Assembly: GCA_963693085.1 (NCBI GenBank)
Contig: OY856412.1
Coordinates: 1,408,419,694-1,408,483,693 of the forward strand
Length of the DNA: 64,000 nucleotides
From: Alisma plantago-aquatica
Taxonomy: Eukaryota; Streptophyta; Magnoliopsida; Alismatales; Alismataceae
Direction: 5' to 3'
Part shown: positions 9,152 to 20,218 of the stretch, piece by piece
How the letters are laid out: each line of letters begins with the position of its first letter
Position numbering within the stretch: the stretch's first letter is position 1
Translations under genes and position numbers: made by a program
Notes under the pieces: model-generated
What the model saw: only the letters and a program-made list of their open reading frames with translations
Database searches by the model: none
What the model was told of the DNA's origin: nothing

Positions 9152-11485
9152 GAAGATGACAAACATTTCCAAAATATAAATCAAGGAAATATAAAACATA
9201 TGAGTTTCATACCTGAAGTTTACCTTTTGCAACCATTCTCTTGTTTGTGAATTGTGTGCAAGTATGTGCTAGCTGAGAGATTATGAAACTCATTGTACTT
9301 TATGTTATTGATTTTATATTATTTCTCCCCCTTTGTCATTTCAAAAAGATAACCAAGCTCAACATTAAGTATGACTTTTATTATTCCCCCTTAATTTTAT
9401 GCTTTGACGCTCCCCCTTAATAAGATATTCAGTTTTAAAAAAGCAAGGGATTAATATTAATGCAAGCCACTTATTGTCAAATAGCCACAATTTATTTCTC
9501 AATCATTTGCAAAGGATGTTAAGCCTTGAAATGATATGAGATCCTTTACGTTCATGGCATATGTGTTTTGATTTGTCAATCATTTACAAGGGATGTTAAG
9601 CCCTGAAATGATATGAGATCCATTTAGGCTCATGATGGATACATGTATTGATTTCTCATCCATTTTATAAGGGATGTTAAGCCCTGAAAATGATATGAGA
9701 TTTTCTTTATAGCATAGTAGGATTCAGAAATATATCTCTAATCAATAATGAGGGATGATAAGCCCATATTGATATAGAGAGTCCATTTAAGATCAAGATA
9801 ATCTAATAATCCTAAGGTCATGTCTAGTTTTTAAAGTTTGATTTGATCAAGATTTATCATAATGTTTACAATGTTTTGTGAGCTCCCCCTTAATCTTATA
9901 ATCAAGATAATTTAAGAATTTTAAGGTCATAATAAGCATTAGAGTTTGAGATAAACTTTTATGAGAGCTTTGCACTAAAATCTTGTTTTCAATATGATGA
10001 ACGAGTTTCAGATCAATATACTAAGATTGAGTGCAAATAAATGATTTATAATTAAACATTTTTTCAAGCTTATTTTATGCCGACCTTGACTTCGACCAGG
10101 GTGCCCCTCGGTCAAAATATTTTTCGATCGAGAGGCATTACTGTTGATTTCAAGTTTAAGCATTCACAATAATCTACTTGATTGAATATAAAGCCTTTAT
10201 GTAACAGGTGGATACCAATTTGTAAGAGTTTATAACAATTTGAAAAATTATAGCTTAGGATCAAGTTTGTATAGAGCTTAATTCATTTGAGTAATATTTG
10301 ATTTTGAAATGGTGTCTTGCTCTTGATTTGCATAGAATAGTCTTTAGATAGAATATTGAAATAATTTTATTCTAAGCAAGACCTCTTATTCCACTAATTT
10401 TCCCATTTAAAATTTTCTCATCATGATCATAAGGTATGTCTTTTCTTCATAAAAAAATTCTTTTTAAGAGAGTTTTATAAGAAATATAGCTTTGAAATTT
10501 CTATATAATTTAAATACTTAGAGTAATTTATCATGTAAAGTTTTATTTCACAAAATTGCAAGTAGAGTATTTGATTTTCGATCTTAAAGCAAAATTTTAT
10601 GCATATAACATCATTTTTATTTGCAAGGCTGTGAGCTATGAGAAACAAGTCCATAAGTTCCATTTATGATGTTTTCTCAGGGAAACATGGTTCATAATTT
10701 TCAGATTGGCTAAGAAATATTTTTAAGCAAACCATGAATAAGATCATATCCTTTTAAATAGCAATTGAAAATATATGAACTTGCAATCTATGCTATATTG
10801 ATTTATTTTTACAAGAAAGCATGTCCAATTGCAGTAAGAATATAGATTTCCAATTAGCATCATTTATCTTTGTAAGCGACATTATTTGCATCAATTTGGG
10901 TAAAAACATCATTCACATTATCTCACAATTTTATTGAGTTGTGATGCAAGACTTATCAATATGTTTTGATTTGACAAATTTGTCTCAACGTTATTTTCTT
11001 CAAAAGGTCTCCTTTAATCCCACTAATCATTTTAGTTAGGTATATTGATAGAAAAATAAATCATTTAAGCATGTTCAGCAGAACTTGATTCGGTCGAAAT
11101 ATATCTCGGTCAAAGATTTTCTTGACCGATTATTCTACTATTTTTACAGGGTTTATCAAGTTGAATCCGTGCCAGATTCGGTCCTCTATTTCACGACTGG
11201 GTATTTGCTCGGTCAAACTCTACTTCGACTGAATAAGTTACTGTTTTGCCAATAAATTCAGGTTCAATACAGAGCCTTTTTCGGTCTAATAGTTTCTCGA
11301 CCGACTTACTTTCAGTCGAATTGTTTGTCGACTGAGTGTATCTCTATAAGTTAGTTCATAAATATGCTTTATGCAAGTTATGGATTAAGTTACTTTGGTC
11401 AATTTGTTGTTCTATTATGTTAAGTTGAGATAGACATAAAGATAGTCAAATTAGAGTCTTTGGTCATATCTCAACTTAATTTTAT
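9152..11485 (-). other. copia unit 1 non-coding internal region
   Basis: About 2.3 kb of AT-rich sequence between gag and the polypurine tract, where pol would sit in a complete element. I find no RT, RNase H or integrase motif on either strand. It holds a four-hairpin row (9497-9780), several G-rich/C-rich runs of the form CTCCCCCTTAAT, and scattered TCGGTCGA dyads (around 10080-10130 and 11090-11340). The same tract is kept in the other two units, so it belongs to the element. Confidence 0.8.
9497..9780 (-). repeat. row of four stem-loops, unit 1
   Basis: Hairpins at 9497-9541, 9574-9618, 9654-9700 and 9735-9780. Stems run TCTCA-ATCATTT/AAATGATATGAGA in the first two (the second starts TGTC), TCTCAT..ATTTT/AAAATGATATGAGA in the third and TCTCTAATCAATA/TATTGATATAGAGA in the fourth. 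The loop is nearly constant, GGGATGTTAAGCCC, and can itself pair GGG with CCC. Stems differ in sequence but still pair, which suggests selection or copying for structure. Confidence 0.8.
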
Positions 11486-13205
11486 TCATTTAGTTTGGGA
11501 GTTTTGGAACCGATACCAATCAACATCCTTTTTCTTGTAAGGGCATGAGAAGGAATAATGTCCAAGCCTTAAGCAATAGTTACAACTGATTGAATCAATC
11601 TCATTTCTCTTCTTGGCTAAATTGTCTTTAGGCACATACATAACTTTGTTCTTGGGCACTTGTGTCCTTCTCTCTCTAGGTTTTTGATAGTATTTTCCTT
11701 TGGGATTATAACCTAGTCCTCTTGTTCCAATCTGACCAGAAGAATCTTTTAGGATCTTATCAAGAATACCATTTTTTTTCAAGCTACTAATTTCCTTATG
11801 TAATTTAGCAATTTCATTCATTCTTCTTTTAACATCTAACTTTGCTTGATCTAGATTTGAAAACAAACTATCTCTTTCTTTTATAACAACATCATAATCT
11901 AAATGAGTGCATAGGATAGGTTGAGTCTGCAAAATTATTTAGTTTTGCAAGAAATTCAACCTTTTCTTGAGAAAGAAGATCATAGTTTGTTTCTAAAGTA
12001 AGAAACTTCATTTCATAATTATTTAAAGATGATTTCAAGGTAAAGTTTTCAGAAATAATACTTTCTTTTTCAAAACCAAGATTACTTAATTTAGCATACA
12101 AGTCCTCATTAGTTTTAGTGACCTTTTTTAGTTTCTTTTTACAATCAATATATTTATAATGTAATTCCTCAATACTAGCAATTAAATCTTCTTTAGATAG
12201 ATAAAAAAGACTTACCTCATCTACTTCCTCATTTATTGTAGCAATAAGGCATTCCACTTCTTCTTCTTCATCTTCACTATCATCACTTGAATCATCCCAT
12301 GCAGATTTGTAGGCTTTTTCTTTCTTCTTGTGAGATGATTTCTTTCTATTCTTAAGTTTAGGACAATCACCTTTTTAGTGTCCCTTTTTGCCACATTCAA
12401 AGCACTTGGACGAAGAAACACTAGAAGTTTTGTTAGTTTTAAAACATCTATACTGCTTACCGTTTACAATGATAGTTTCTTCTTCACTTGTGTCATGACT
12501 AATCTTGGTTGATGCTTTGAATGCAATGTCCTTTCTTTTCTCCTTTTTGTGTTCAGTCGCCAATCTTTCTTCTTCCTCCAAGGTTGCCTCATGTGCTTCT
12601 AAGTTGCCAATGAGTTGTTCCATTCTCAGTTGAGTGAGGTCATTAGCTTCTTCAATTGCAGTTACCTTAGGCTTGTACTTGGGAGGAAGACATCTAAGAA
12701 TCTTTGATACTTGATCCTCTTCACTAATGGCTTTGTCTAATGCATTCAAACCATTAACAATAGAAGAAAACATTGCATACATTTCACTAATAAACTCATT
12801 TGGTTCCATACGAAACTGTTCAAACTTTTGTTTAAGCATACCAATTTTGGAATTCTTTACTTGAACAGTTCCTTCATAAGTAATAGAGAGTCTATGCCAT
12901 ATTTCATATGCAGTTTCACAATTTGATATTCTATTAAACTCACCTATGGAGATTGAACAATAAAGGATACTTACATCTTTTGCATTCAATTGAGCTAGCT
13001 TTACGGTATTTGCATCCCATGTAGCATACTCCGTTTGAGGAAGAGTGTAGGGATTTGAAACCATTCTCCAAAGTTCCCAACTAATCCCTTGAAAATAGAA
13101 TTGCATCCTCCTCTTCCAATAGGTGTAGTTGGTGCCATCAAATGGTGGAGGCCGAGCTACAAGTGTTCCTTCCAAGTTGAGGTTGTTTAGTACCCCATCA
13201 CCCAT
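11486..13205 (-). pseudogene. copia SIRE-type gag, unit 1, broken
   Basis: Capsid-like gag protein. ATG at 13203-13205 (MGDGVLNN). Order: copia gag/UBN2 domain (FDGTNYTYWKRRMQFYF, IWHRLSITYEG, LRCLPPKYKPKVTAIEEA), zinc knuckle (CFECGKKGH), an acidic segment (DDSSDDSEDEEEE), a long coiled-coil region, and a second knuckle-like motif (CNYCLRLGHYSFSC). Lesions: TTA to TAA at 12375-12377, directly after the first knuckle's GKKGH, and a one-base insertion near 11931 (compare units 2 and 3) that shifts the frame. No pol follows. Homology to SIRE-type gag is by recognised motifs. Confidence 0.88.
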
Positions 13206-13240
13206 TTTCTTCAAGACTTTGTTAGAGTACTTTGAAGCCT

Positions 13241-13252
13241 GCTCTGATACCA
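13241..13252 (-). other. primer binding site (initiator Met tRNA), unit 1
   Basis: On the minus strand the LTR ends TTTTTCA, then AT, then TGGTATCAGAGC, which is complementary to the 3' end of plant initiator-Met tRNA. This is typical of copia elements. Confidence 0.93.
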
Positions 13253-13254
13253 AT

Positions 13255-14659
13255 TGAAAAACACTAGAGGGGGGTGAATAGGGTTTTATGATAATTAAAA
13301 AAAATAATTCAACCAAGCAACCACAAAAATATTGGAGAAGGAGATGAGGCGTTTAGAGTGGTTCCACCCTTAGCAAATAGTAAGGGAGTCAGTCCACTAC
13401 CCAATTGTTTCCAATTGGGATTTTGAAAGCAATTGTATTTTATTACCTCACAAGGATGTTACATAAGATACAACTACCTTCACAACCCGTTGGATAGCCT
13501 TCACCCCGAAGTCATCTCACCAACCTTGAAGCAACCTTCACTTGAAGTAACTTCAAGCTCCCCCTTGAAGTAGCCTTCCTCCTTGAAGTAGCTTCCTGTT
13601 GAGACCTTCTAGAAGTAGTCCAAAGTCACGCCGAGCTACCTTCACCACCGAAGAAGCTCCTAAAACCTCCTTTCCACAGCCTCCAACATAGGAGTAGCAA
13701 AGGAGAACAAAACACAATAAAGGGAACAAGATTAGAAGAAAGAAACAATGTTACCAATTTAGTACAACACTTTGATCCTATATCAAGCGTATTGATCTCC
13801 TATCCACTATGAATGAACGTGGTAGTGTGATGGCTAGGAGATAATAAGCTATAGGACACTAATGTAGAATAGATTGCAAGTGAAGCTCAGCTTGTTGCTC
13901 ACAAAGATTGAATCTCAAGTGTAATTGTATGCATAAGTGATACCTTGGGTGTCCTATAGCCTGTCCTATTTATAGGAGTGGTTTGCTAATGCTTGGGGAC
14001 TTTCTAGACACCTTCTAGGGTATTCTTAGTGCTCAACTAGCTGTTATGTGTCCACTAATTACATTGCAATGGCTAGTTGTTTAATGCTAAAAAGTGCAGT
14101 CCAGAACCTTTCTCGATCGAGAAGTTTGTCGACTGAGAGTCTCTCGGTCGCGGAATTTGTCGACCGAGTGGGAGTTTGAGTCAATATATTGTTACGTTCG
14201 ATTCCAACTCCCAACCACTTTTCTAACTCAGTCTAACGACTACGAGGGTCTATTCTTGGTCGAGGACTTTGTCGACCGAGAGTGTCTCGGTCGAAGTTTT
14301 TTTCGACCGAGAATATCCCTGATTCAATGTATTCATTTAGTAAGTGTGTGTATCAATGTGCAATTGTGATACTATCTTGGGGGATGACCTATCTAAGTGT
14401 TGTGAGTGGATAGGAAGATCTAAATGCTTAATTTACAAGATATCTAAGTACATGTACATTATAAACTTGTACAAGTTTTTACATTGATTACAATCATGAA
14501 AATAAAGCAATTTTAGCAAATTGATCTTCCAAGTCTTCGCTATCCACCACCTTATATGTTTGTCTCTGAAACACTCAAATAGCAAGTTAAAACCACAAGA
14601 AAGAAATGTTTGTTATTATAAAAATAAAGGGATTATAATAATGTCCAATTTAGCCAACA
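13255..14659 (-). repeat. copia LTR 2, complete (1405 bp)
   Basis: Bounded by TGAAAAACACTAG on the left and CCAATTTAGCCAACA on the right (TGTTGG...TTTTTCA on the minus strand). It is shared by units 1 and 2: the unit 1 primer site lies to the left and the unit 2 polypurine tract to the right. It contains CTTGAAGTAACTTCAAG-type dyads and three CTCGGTCGA/TCGACCGAG-type dyads. Confidence 0.93.
13965..13976 (-). promoter_or_regulatory. LTR TATA box
   Basis: The minus strand reads CCTATAAATAGG inside LTR 2. The same site is intact in LTR 3 and LTR 4 and mutated in LTR 1. Inferred core promoter of the element. Confidence 0.7.
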
Positions 14660-14673
14660 ATCTCCCCCTTTTT
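14660..14673 (-). other. polypurine tract, copia unit 2
   Basis: AAAAAGGGGGAGAT on the minus strand, directly next to the LTR 2 boundary at 14659. No host bases lie between them. Confidence 0.9.
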
Positions 14674-17026
14674 GAAGATGACAAACATTTCCAAAATATA
14701 AATCAAGGAAATATAAAACATATAAGTTTCATACCTGAAGTTGACCTTTTGTAGCCATTCTCTTGTTTGTGAATTGTGTGCAAGTATGTGCTAGCTGAGA
14801 GATTATGTAACTCATTGTACTTTATGTTATTGATTTTATATTATTTCTCCCCCTTTGTCATTTCAAAAAGATAACCAAGCTAAACATTAAGTATGACTTT
14901 TATTATTACCCCTTAATTTTTTGCTTTGATGCTCCCCCTTAATAAGATATTCAATTTTAAAAGCAAGGGATTAATATTAATGCAAACCACTTATTGTCAA
15001 ATTTAGCCACAATTTATTTCTCAATCATTTGCAAAGGATGTTAAGCCTTGAAATGATATGAGATCCTTTTACGTTCATGACATATGTGTTTTGATTTCTG
15101 AATCATTTACAAGGGATGTTAAGCCTTGAAATGATATGCGATCCATTTTGGCTCATGATGGATACATGTATTGATTTCTCATCCATTTTACAAGGGATAT
15201 TAAGCCCTGAAAATGATATGAGATTTTCTTTACAACATAGTAGGATCAAGAAATATATCTCTAATCAATAACGAGGGATGTTAAGCCCATATTGATATAG
15301 AGAGTCCATTTAAGAGCAAGATAATTCAATAATCCTAAGGTCATGTATAGTTTTTAAAGTTTGATTTGATCAATATTTATCATAATATTTACAACATTTT
15401 GTGAGCTCCCCCTTAATCTTATAATCAAGATAATTTAAAAATTCTAAGTTCATAATAAGCATTAGAGTTTGAGTTAAACTTTTATGAGAGCTTTGCACTA
15501 AAATCTTGTTTTCAATATGATGAACGAGTTTCAGATCAATATACTAAGATTGAGTGTAAAGAAATGATTTACAATTAAACATTTTGTCAAGCTTATTTTA
15601 GGTCGACCTTGACTTCGACCAGGGCACCCCTCGGTCGAACTCTTTTTTGATCGAGAGGCATTACTACAGATTTCCAGTTTAAGCATTCACAATAATCTAC
15701 TTGATTGAATATAAAGCCTTTATGTAACAGGTGGATACCAATTTGAAAGAGTTTATATCAGTTTGAAAAATTATAGCTTAGGATCAAGTTTGTATAGAGC
15801 TTAATTCATTTGAGCAATATTTGATTTTGAAATGGTGTCTTGCTCTTGATTTTCTTAGAATAGTCTTTAGATAGAATATTGAAATAATTTTATTCTAAGC
15901 AAGACCTCTTATTCCACTAAATTTCCCATTTAAACTTTTCTCATCATGATTATAAGGTATGTCTTTTTTTCATAAATAAATTCTTTTTAAGAGAATTTTA
16001 TAAGAAATATAGATTTGAAATTCCTATATAATTTAAATACTTAGAGCAACTTATCATGTAAAGTTTTATTTCACAAAATTGCAAGTAGAGTATTTGATTT
16101 TCGATCTTAGAGAAAAATTGTATGTATATAACATCATCTTTATTTGCAAGGCTGTGAGCTATGAGAAACAAGTCCATAAGTTCCATTTATGAAGTTTTCT
16201 CAGGGCAACAAGGTTCATAATTTTTAGATTGGCTAAGAAATAATTTTAGGCAAACCATGTACAAGATCATATCCTTTTAAATAGCAATTGAAAATATATC
16301 AACTTCCAATCTATGATATATTGATTTATTTTTGCAAGAAAGCATGTCCAATTGCAGTAAGAATATAGATTTCCAATTAGCATCTTTTATCTTTGTAAAT
16401 GACATTATTTGCATCAATTTGGGTAAAAACATCATTCACATTATCTCACAATTTTATTGAGTTGTGATGCAAGATTTATCAATATGTTTTGATTTGACAA
16501 ATTTGTCTCAACGTTATTTTCTTCAAAAGGTCTCCTTTAATCCCACTAATCATTTTAGTTAGGTATATTGACAGCAAAATAAATCATTTAAGTAGGTTCA
16601 ACAGAACTTGATTCGGTCGAACTTTTCTTCGATCGAATATATCTCGGTCGAAGATTTTCTCGACTGAGTATTCTACTATTTTTACAGGTTTTATCAGGTT
16701 GAATCAATTCCGTATTCGATCCACTATTTCTCGACCGGGTATTTGCTCAGTCAAACTCTACTTCGACCGAATAAGTTACTATTTTGCTAGTAAATTCAGG
16801 TTCAATACAGAGCCTTTTTTGGTCGAATTGTTTCTTGACCGACTTGCTTTCTGTCAAATTGTTTGTTGACTAAGCGTATCTCTATAAGTTAGTTCAGAAA
16901 TATGCTTTATGCAAGTTATGGATTAATTTACTTTGGTCATTTTGTTGTTCTATTATGTTAAGTTGAGATAGACATAAAAATAGTCAAATTAGAGTCTTTC
17001 GTCATATCTCAACTTAATTTTATTCA
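14674..17026 (-). other. copia unit 2 non-coding internal region
   Basis: Counterpart of 9152-11485, with the same order of motifs and no pol-like coding. The TCGGTCGA dyads near 16612-16700 are clearer than in unit 1: CTTCGATCGAATATA is followed by CTCGGTCGAAGATTTTCTCGA. Confidence 0.8.
15019..15303 (-). repeat. row of four stem-loops, unit 2
   Basis: Same four hairpins as at 9497-9780, in the same order and spacing. Hairpin 3 has GGGATATTAAGCCC and hairpin 4 has GGGATGTTAAGCCC as loop. Stem pairing is kept. Confidence 0.78.
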
Positions 17027-18745
17027 TTAGTTTGGGAGTTTTGGAACCCATACCAACTCAACATCCTTTTTCTTGTAAGGGCATGAGAAGGAATAATGTC
17101 CAAGCCTTAAGCAATAGTTACAACAGATTGAATCAATCTCATTTCTCTTCTTGGCTAAATTGTCTTTAGGCACATACATAACTTTGTTCTTGGGCACTTG
17201 TGTCCTTCTCTCTCTAGGTTTTTGATAGGATTTTCCTTTGGGATTATAACCTAGTCCTCTTGTTCCAATCTGACCAGAAGAATCTTTTAGGATCTTATCA
17301 AGAATACCATTGTTTTTCAAGCTACTAATTTCCTTTTGTAATTTAGAAATTTCATTCATTCTTCTTTTAACATCTAACATTGCTTGCTCTAGATTAGACA
17401 ACAAAGAATCTCTTTCTTTGATAACAACATCATAATGTAAATGAGTGCATATGATAGGTTGAGTCTGAAAATTGTTTAGTTTTGCAAGAAATTCAAACTT
17501 TTCTTGAGAAAGAAGATCATAGTTTGTTTCTAAAGTAAGCAACTTCATTTCACAATTATTTGAAGATGATTTCAAGGTAAAGTTCTTAGAAATAATACTT
17601 TCTTTTTCAAAAGCAAGATTATTTAATTTAGCATAAAAGTCCTCAGTAGTTTTAGTATCCTTTTTTAGTTTCTTTTTACAATCAGTATATTTATCATGAA
17701 ATTCCTCAATACTAGCAATTAACTCTTCTTTAGATAGATCAAAAAGACTTACCTCATCTTCTTCCTCATTTGTTGTAGCAATAAGGCACTCCACTTCTTC
17801 TTCTTCATCTTCACTATCATCACTTGAATCATCCCATGCAGCTTTGTAGGCTTTTTCTTTCTTCTTGTGAGATGATTTCTTTCTATTCTTAAGTTTAGGA
17901 AAATCACCTTTTAAGTGTCCCTTTTTGCCACATTCAAAGCACCTGGAGGAAGACACAGTAGAAGTTTTGTAGTTTTAAAACTTCTATACTGCTTACCGTT
18001 TACAACGAGAGTTTCTTCTTCACTATCTTCTTCACTTGTGTCATGACTAATCTTGGTTGATGCCTTGAATGCAATGTCCTTTCTTTTCTCCTTTTTGTGT
18101 TCATCCGCCAATCTTTCTTCTTCCTCCAAGGTTGCCTCATGTGCTTCGAAGTTGCCAATGAGTTGTTCCATTCTCAGTTGAGTGAGGTCATTAGCTTCTT
18201 CAATTGCAGTTACCTTAGGCTTGTATTTGGGAGGAAGACATCTAAGAATCTTTGATACTTTATCCTCTTCACTAATGGCTTCACTTAATGCATTCAAACC
18301 ATTAACAATAGAAGAAAACTTTGCATACATTTCACTAATAGACTCATTTGGTTCCATACGAAACTGGTCAAACTTTTGTTTATCATACCAATTTTGGAAT
18401 TCTTTACTTGAATAGTTCCTTTATAAGTAATACAGAGTCTATGCCATATTTTATATGTAGTTTCACAATTTGATATTCTATTAAACTCACCTACGGAGAT
18501 TGAACAATAAAGGATACTTACATCTTTTGCATTCAATTGAGCTAGCTTTACAATATTTGCATCCCATGTAGCATACTCCGTTTGAGGAAGAGTGTAGGAA
18601 TTTGAAACCATTCTCCAAAGTTCCCAACTTATCCCTTGAAAAATAGAATTGCATCCTCCTCTTCCAATAGGTGTAGTTGGTGCCATCAAATGGTGGAGGT
18701 CGAGCTACAAGTGTTCCTTCCAAGTTGAGGTTGTTTAGTAACCCA
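17027..18745 (-). pseudogene. copia SIRE-type gag, unit 2, broken
   Basis: Same gene as in unit 1. A two-base loss at the start codon region (near 18742) removes GT from ATGGGTGATGGG, and further indels occur near 18645 (after RMQFYF), 18385 and 17975, splitting the N-terminal gag domain over several frames. The second half (17956-17027) is one open stretch of 309 codons with zinc knuckle CFECGKKGHLKGDFPK (the last Cys of the knuckle is Phe), the coiled-coil region and the second knuckle CNYCLRLGHYSFSC. No pol follows. Confidence 0.87.
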
Positions 18746-18786
18746 TCCCATTTTCTTCAAGACTTTGTTACTGTTCCTTGAAGCCT

Positions 18787-18798
18787 ACTCTGATACCA
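18787..18798 (-). other. primer binding site, unit 2
   Basis: The minus strand reads TGGTATCAGAGT, one mismatch (last base) from the iMet primer site of unit 1, at the same two-base distance from the LTR end. Confidence 0.88.
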
Positions 18799-18800
18799 AT

Positions 18801-20204
18801 TGAAAAACATGAGAGGGGGGGTCCATAGGGTTATGATAATTTAAAAAAATAATTCAACCAAAGCAACCACAAAATATTGGAGAAGGAGACAAGGCGTTTT
18901 GAGTAGTTCCACCCTTAGCAAATACTAAGGGAGTCAGTCCACTACCCAATTGTTTCCAATTGGAATTTTAAAAGAAATTGTATTTTATTACCTCACAAGG
19001 ATGTTACATAAGATATAACTACCTTCACAACCCTTTGGACATCCTTCACCCCGAAGTCGTCTCACCAACCTTGAAGCAACCTTCACTTGAAGTAACTTCA
19101 AGCTCCCCCTTGAAGTAGCCTTCGTCCTTGAATTAGCTTCCCGTTGAGACCTTCTAGAAGTAGTCCAAAGTCACGCCGAGCTACCTTCACAACTGAATAA
19201 GCTCCTACAACCTCCTTTCCATAGCCTCCAACCTAGGAGTAGCAAAGGAGAACAAAACACAATAAAGGGAACAAGATTGGAAGAAAGAAACAATGTTACC
19301 AATTTAGTACAACGCTTTGATCCTATATCAAGCGTATTGATCTCCTAACCACTATGAATGAATGTGGTAGTGTGATGGCTAGGAGATACTAAGATATGGG
19401 ATACTAATGTAGAACAGATTGCAAGTGAAGATCAGCTTGTTTCTCACAGAGATTGAATCTCAAGTGTAATTGTATGCATAAGTGATACCTTGGGTGTCCT
19501 ATAGCTTGTCCTATTTATAGGAGTGGTTTGCTAATGCTTGGGGACATTCTTGACACCTTCTAGGGTGTTCTTAGTGCTCAACTAGCCATTATGTGTCCAC
19601 TAATTACATTGCAATGGATAGTTGTTTAATGCTGAAAAGTGCAATCCTGAACATATCTCGGTCGAGAAGTTTGTCAACTGAGAGTCTCTCGGTCGAAGAA
19701 TTTGTCGACTGAGTGGGAGTCTGAGTCAATATATTGTAACATTCAATTCCAACTCCCAACCACTTTTCTAACTCAGTCTAATGTCTAGGAGGGTCTATTT
19801 TCAGTCGAGGACTTTGTCGAGCGAGAGTGTCTCGGTCGAAGTTTTTGTCGACCGAGAATATCCCTGATTCAATGTATTCATTTACTAAGTGTGTGTATCA
19901 ATGTGCAGTTGTGATACTATCTTGGGGGATGACCTATTTAAGTTTTGTGAGTGGATAGGAAGATCTAAACCCTTGATTTACATGATATCTAAGTACCTAT
20001 ACATTATAAACATTTACAAGTTTTTACATTGATTACAATCATGAAAATAAAGCAATTTTAGCAAATTGATCTTCCAAGTCTTCGCTATCCACCACCTTAT
20101 ATGTTTGTCCCTGAAACACTCAAATAGCAAGTTAAAACCACAAGAAAGAAATGTTTTTCATTATCAAAATAAAGGGATTATAATAATGTCCAATTTAGCC
20201 AACA
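18801..20204 (-). repeat. copia LTR 3, complete (1404 bp)
   Basis: Runs from TGAAAAACATG to CCAATTTAGCCAACA, shared by units 2 and 3. It differs from LTR 2 and LTR 4 by scattered substitutions and small indels, so the copies are old enough to have drifted. Confidence 0.93.
19510..19521 (-). promoter_or_regulatory. LTR TATA box
   Basis: The minus strand reads CCTATAAATAGG in LTR 3, at the same relative place as in LTR 2 and LTR 4. Confidence 0.7.
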
Positions 20205-20218
20205 ATCTCCCCCTTTTT
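20205..20218 (-). other. polypurine tract, copia unit 3
   Basis: AAAAAGGGGGAGAT on the minus strand, immediately next to the LTR 3 boundary. Confidence 0.9.

Noticed and set aside
13241..13252. Possible tRNA-related gene
   Set aside because: Only 12 bases complementary to the tRNA end, at the LTR border; it is a primer binding site, not a tRNA gene. The same holds for 26962-26979.
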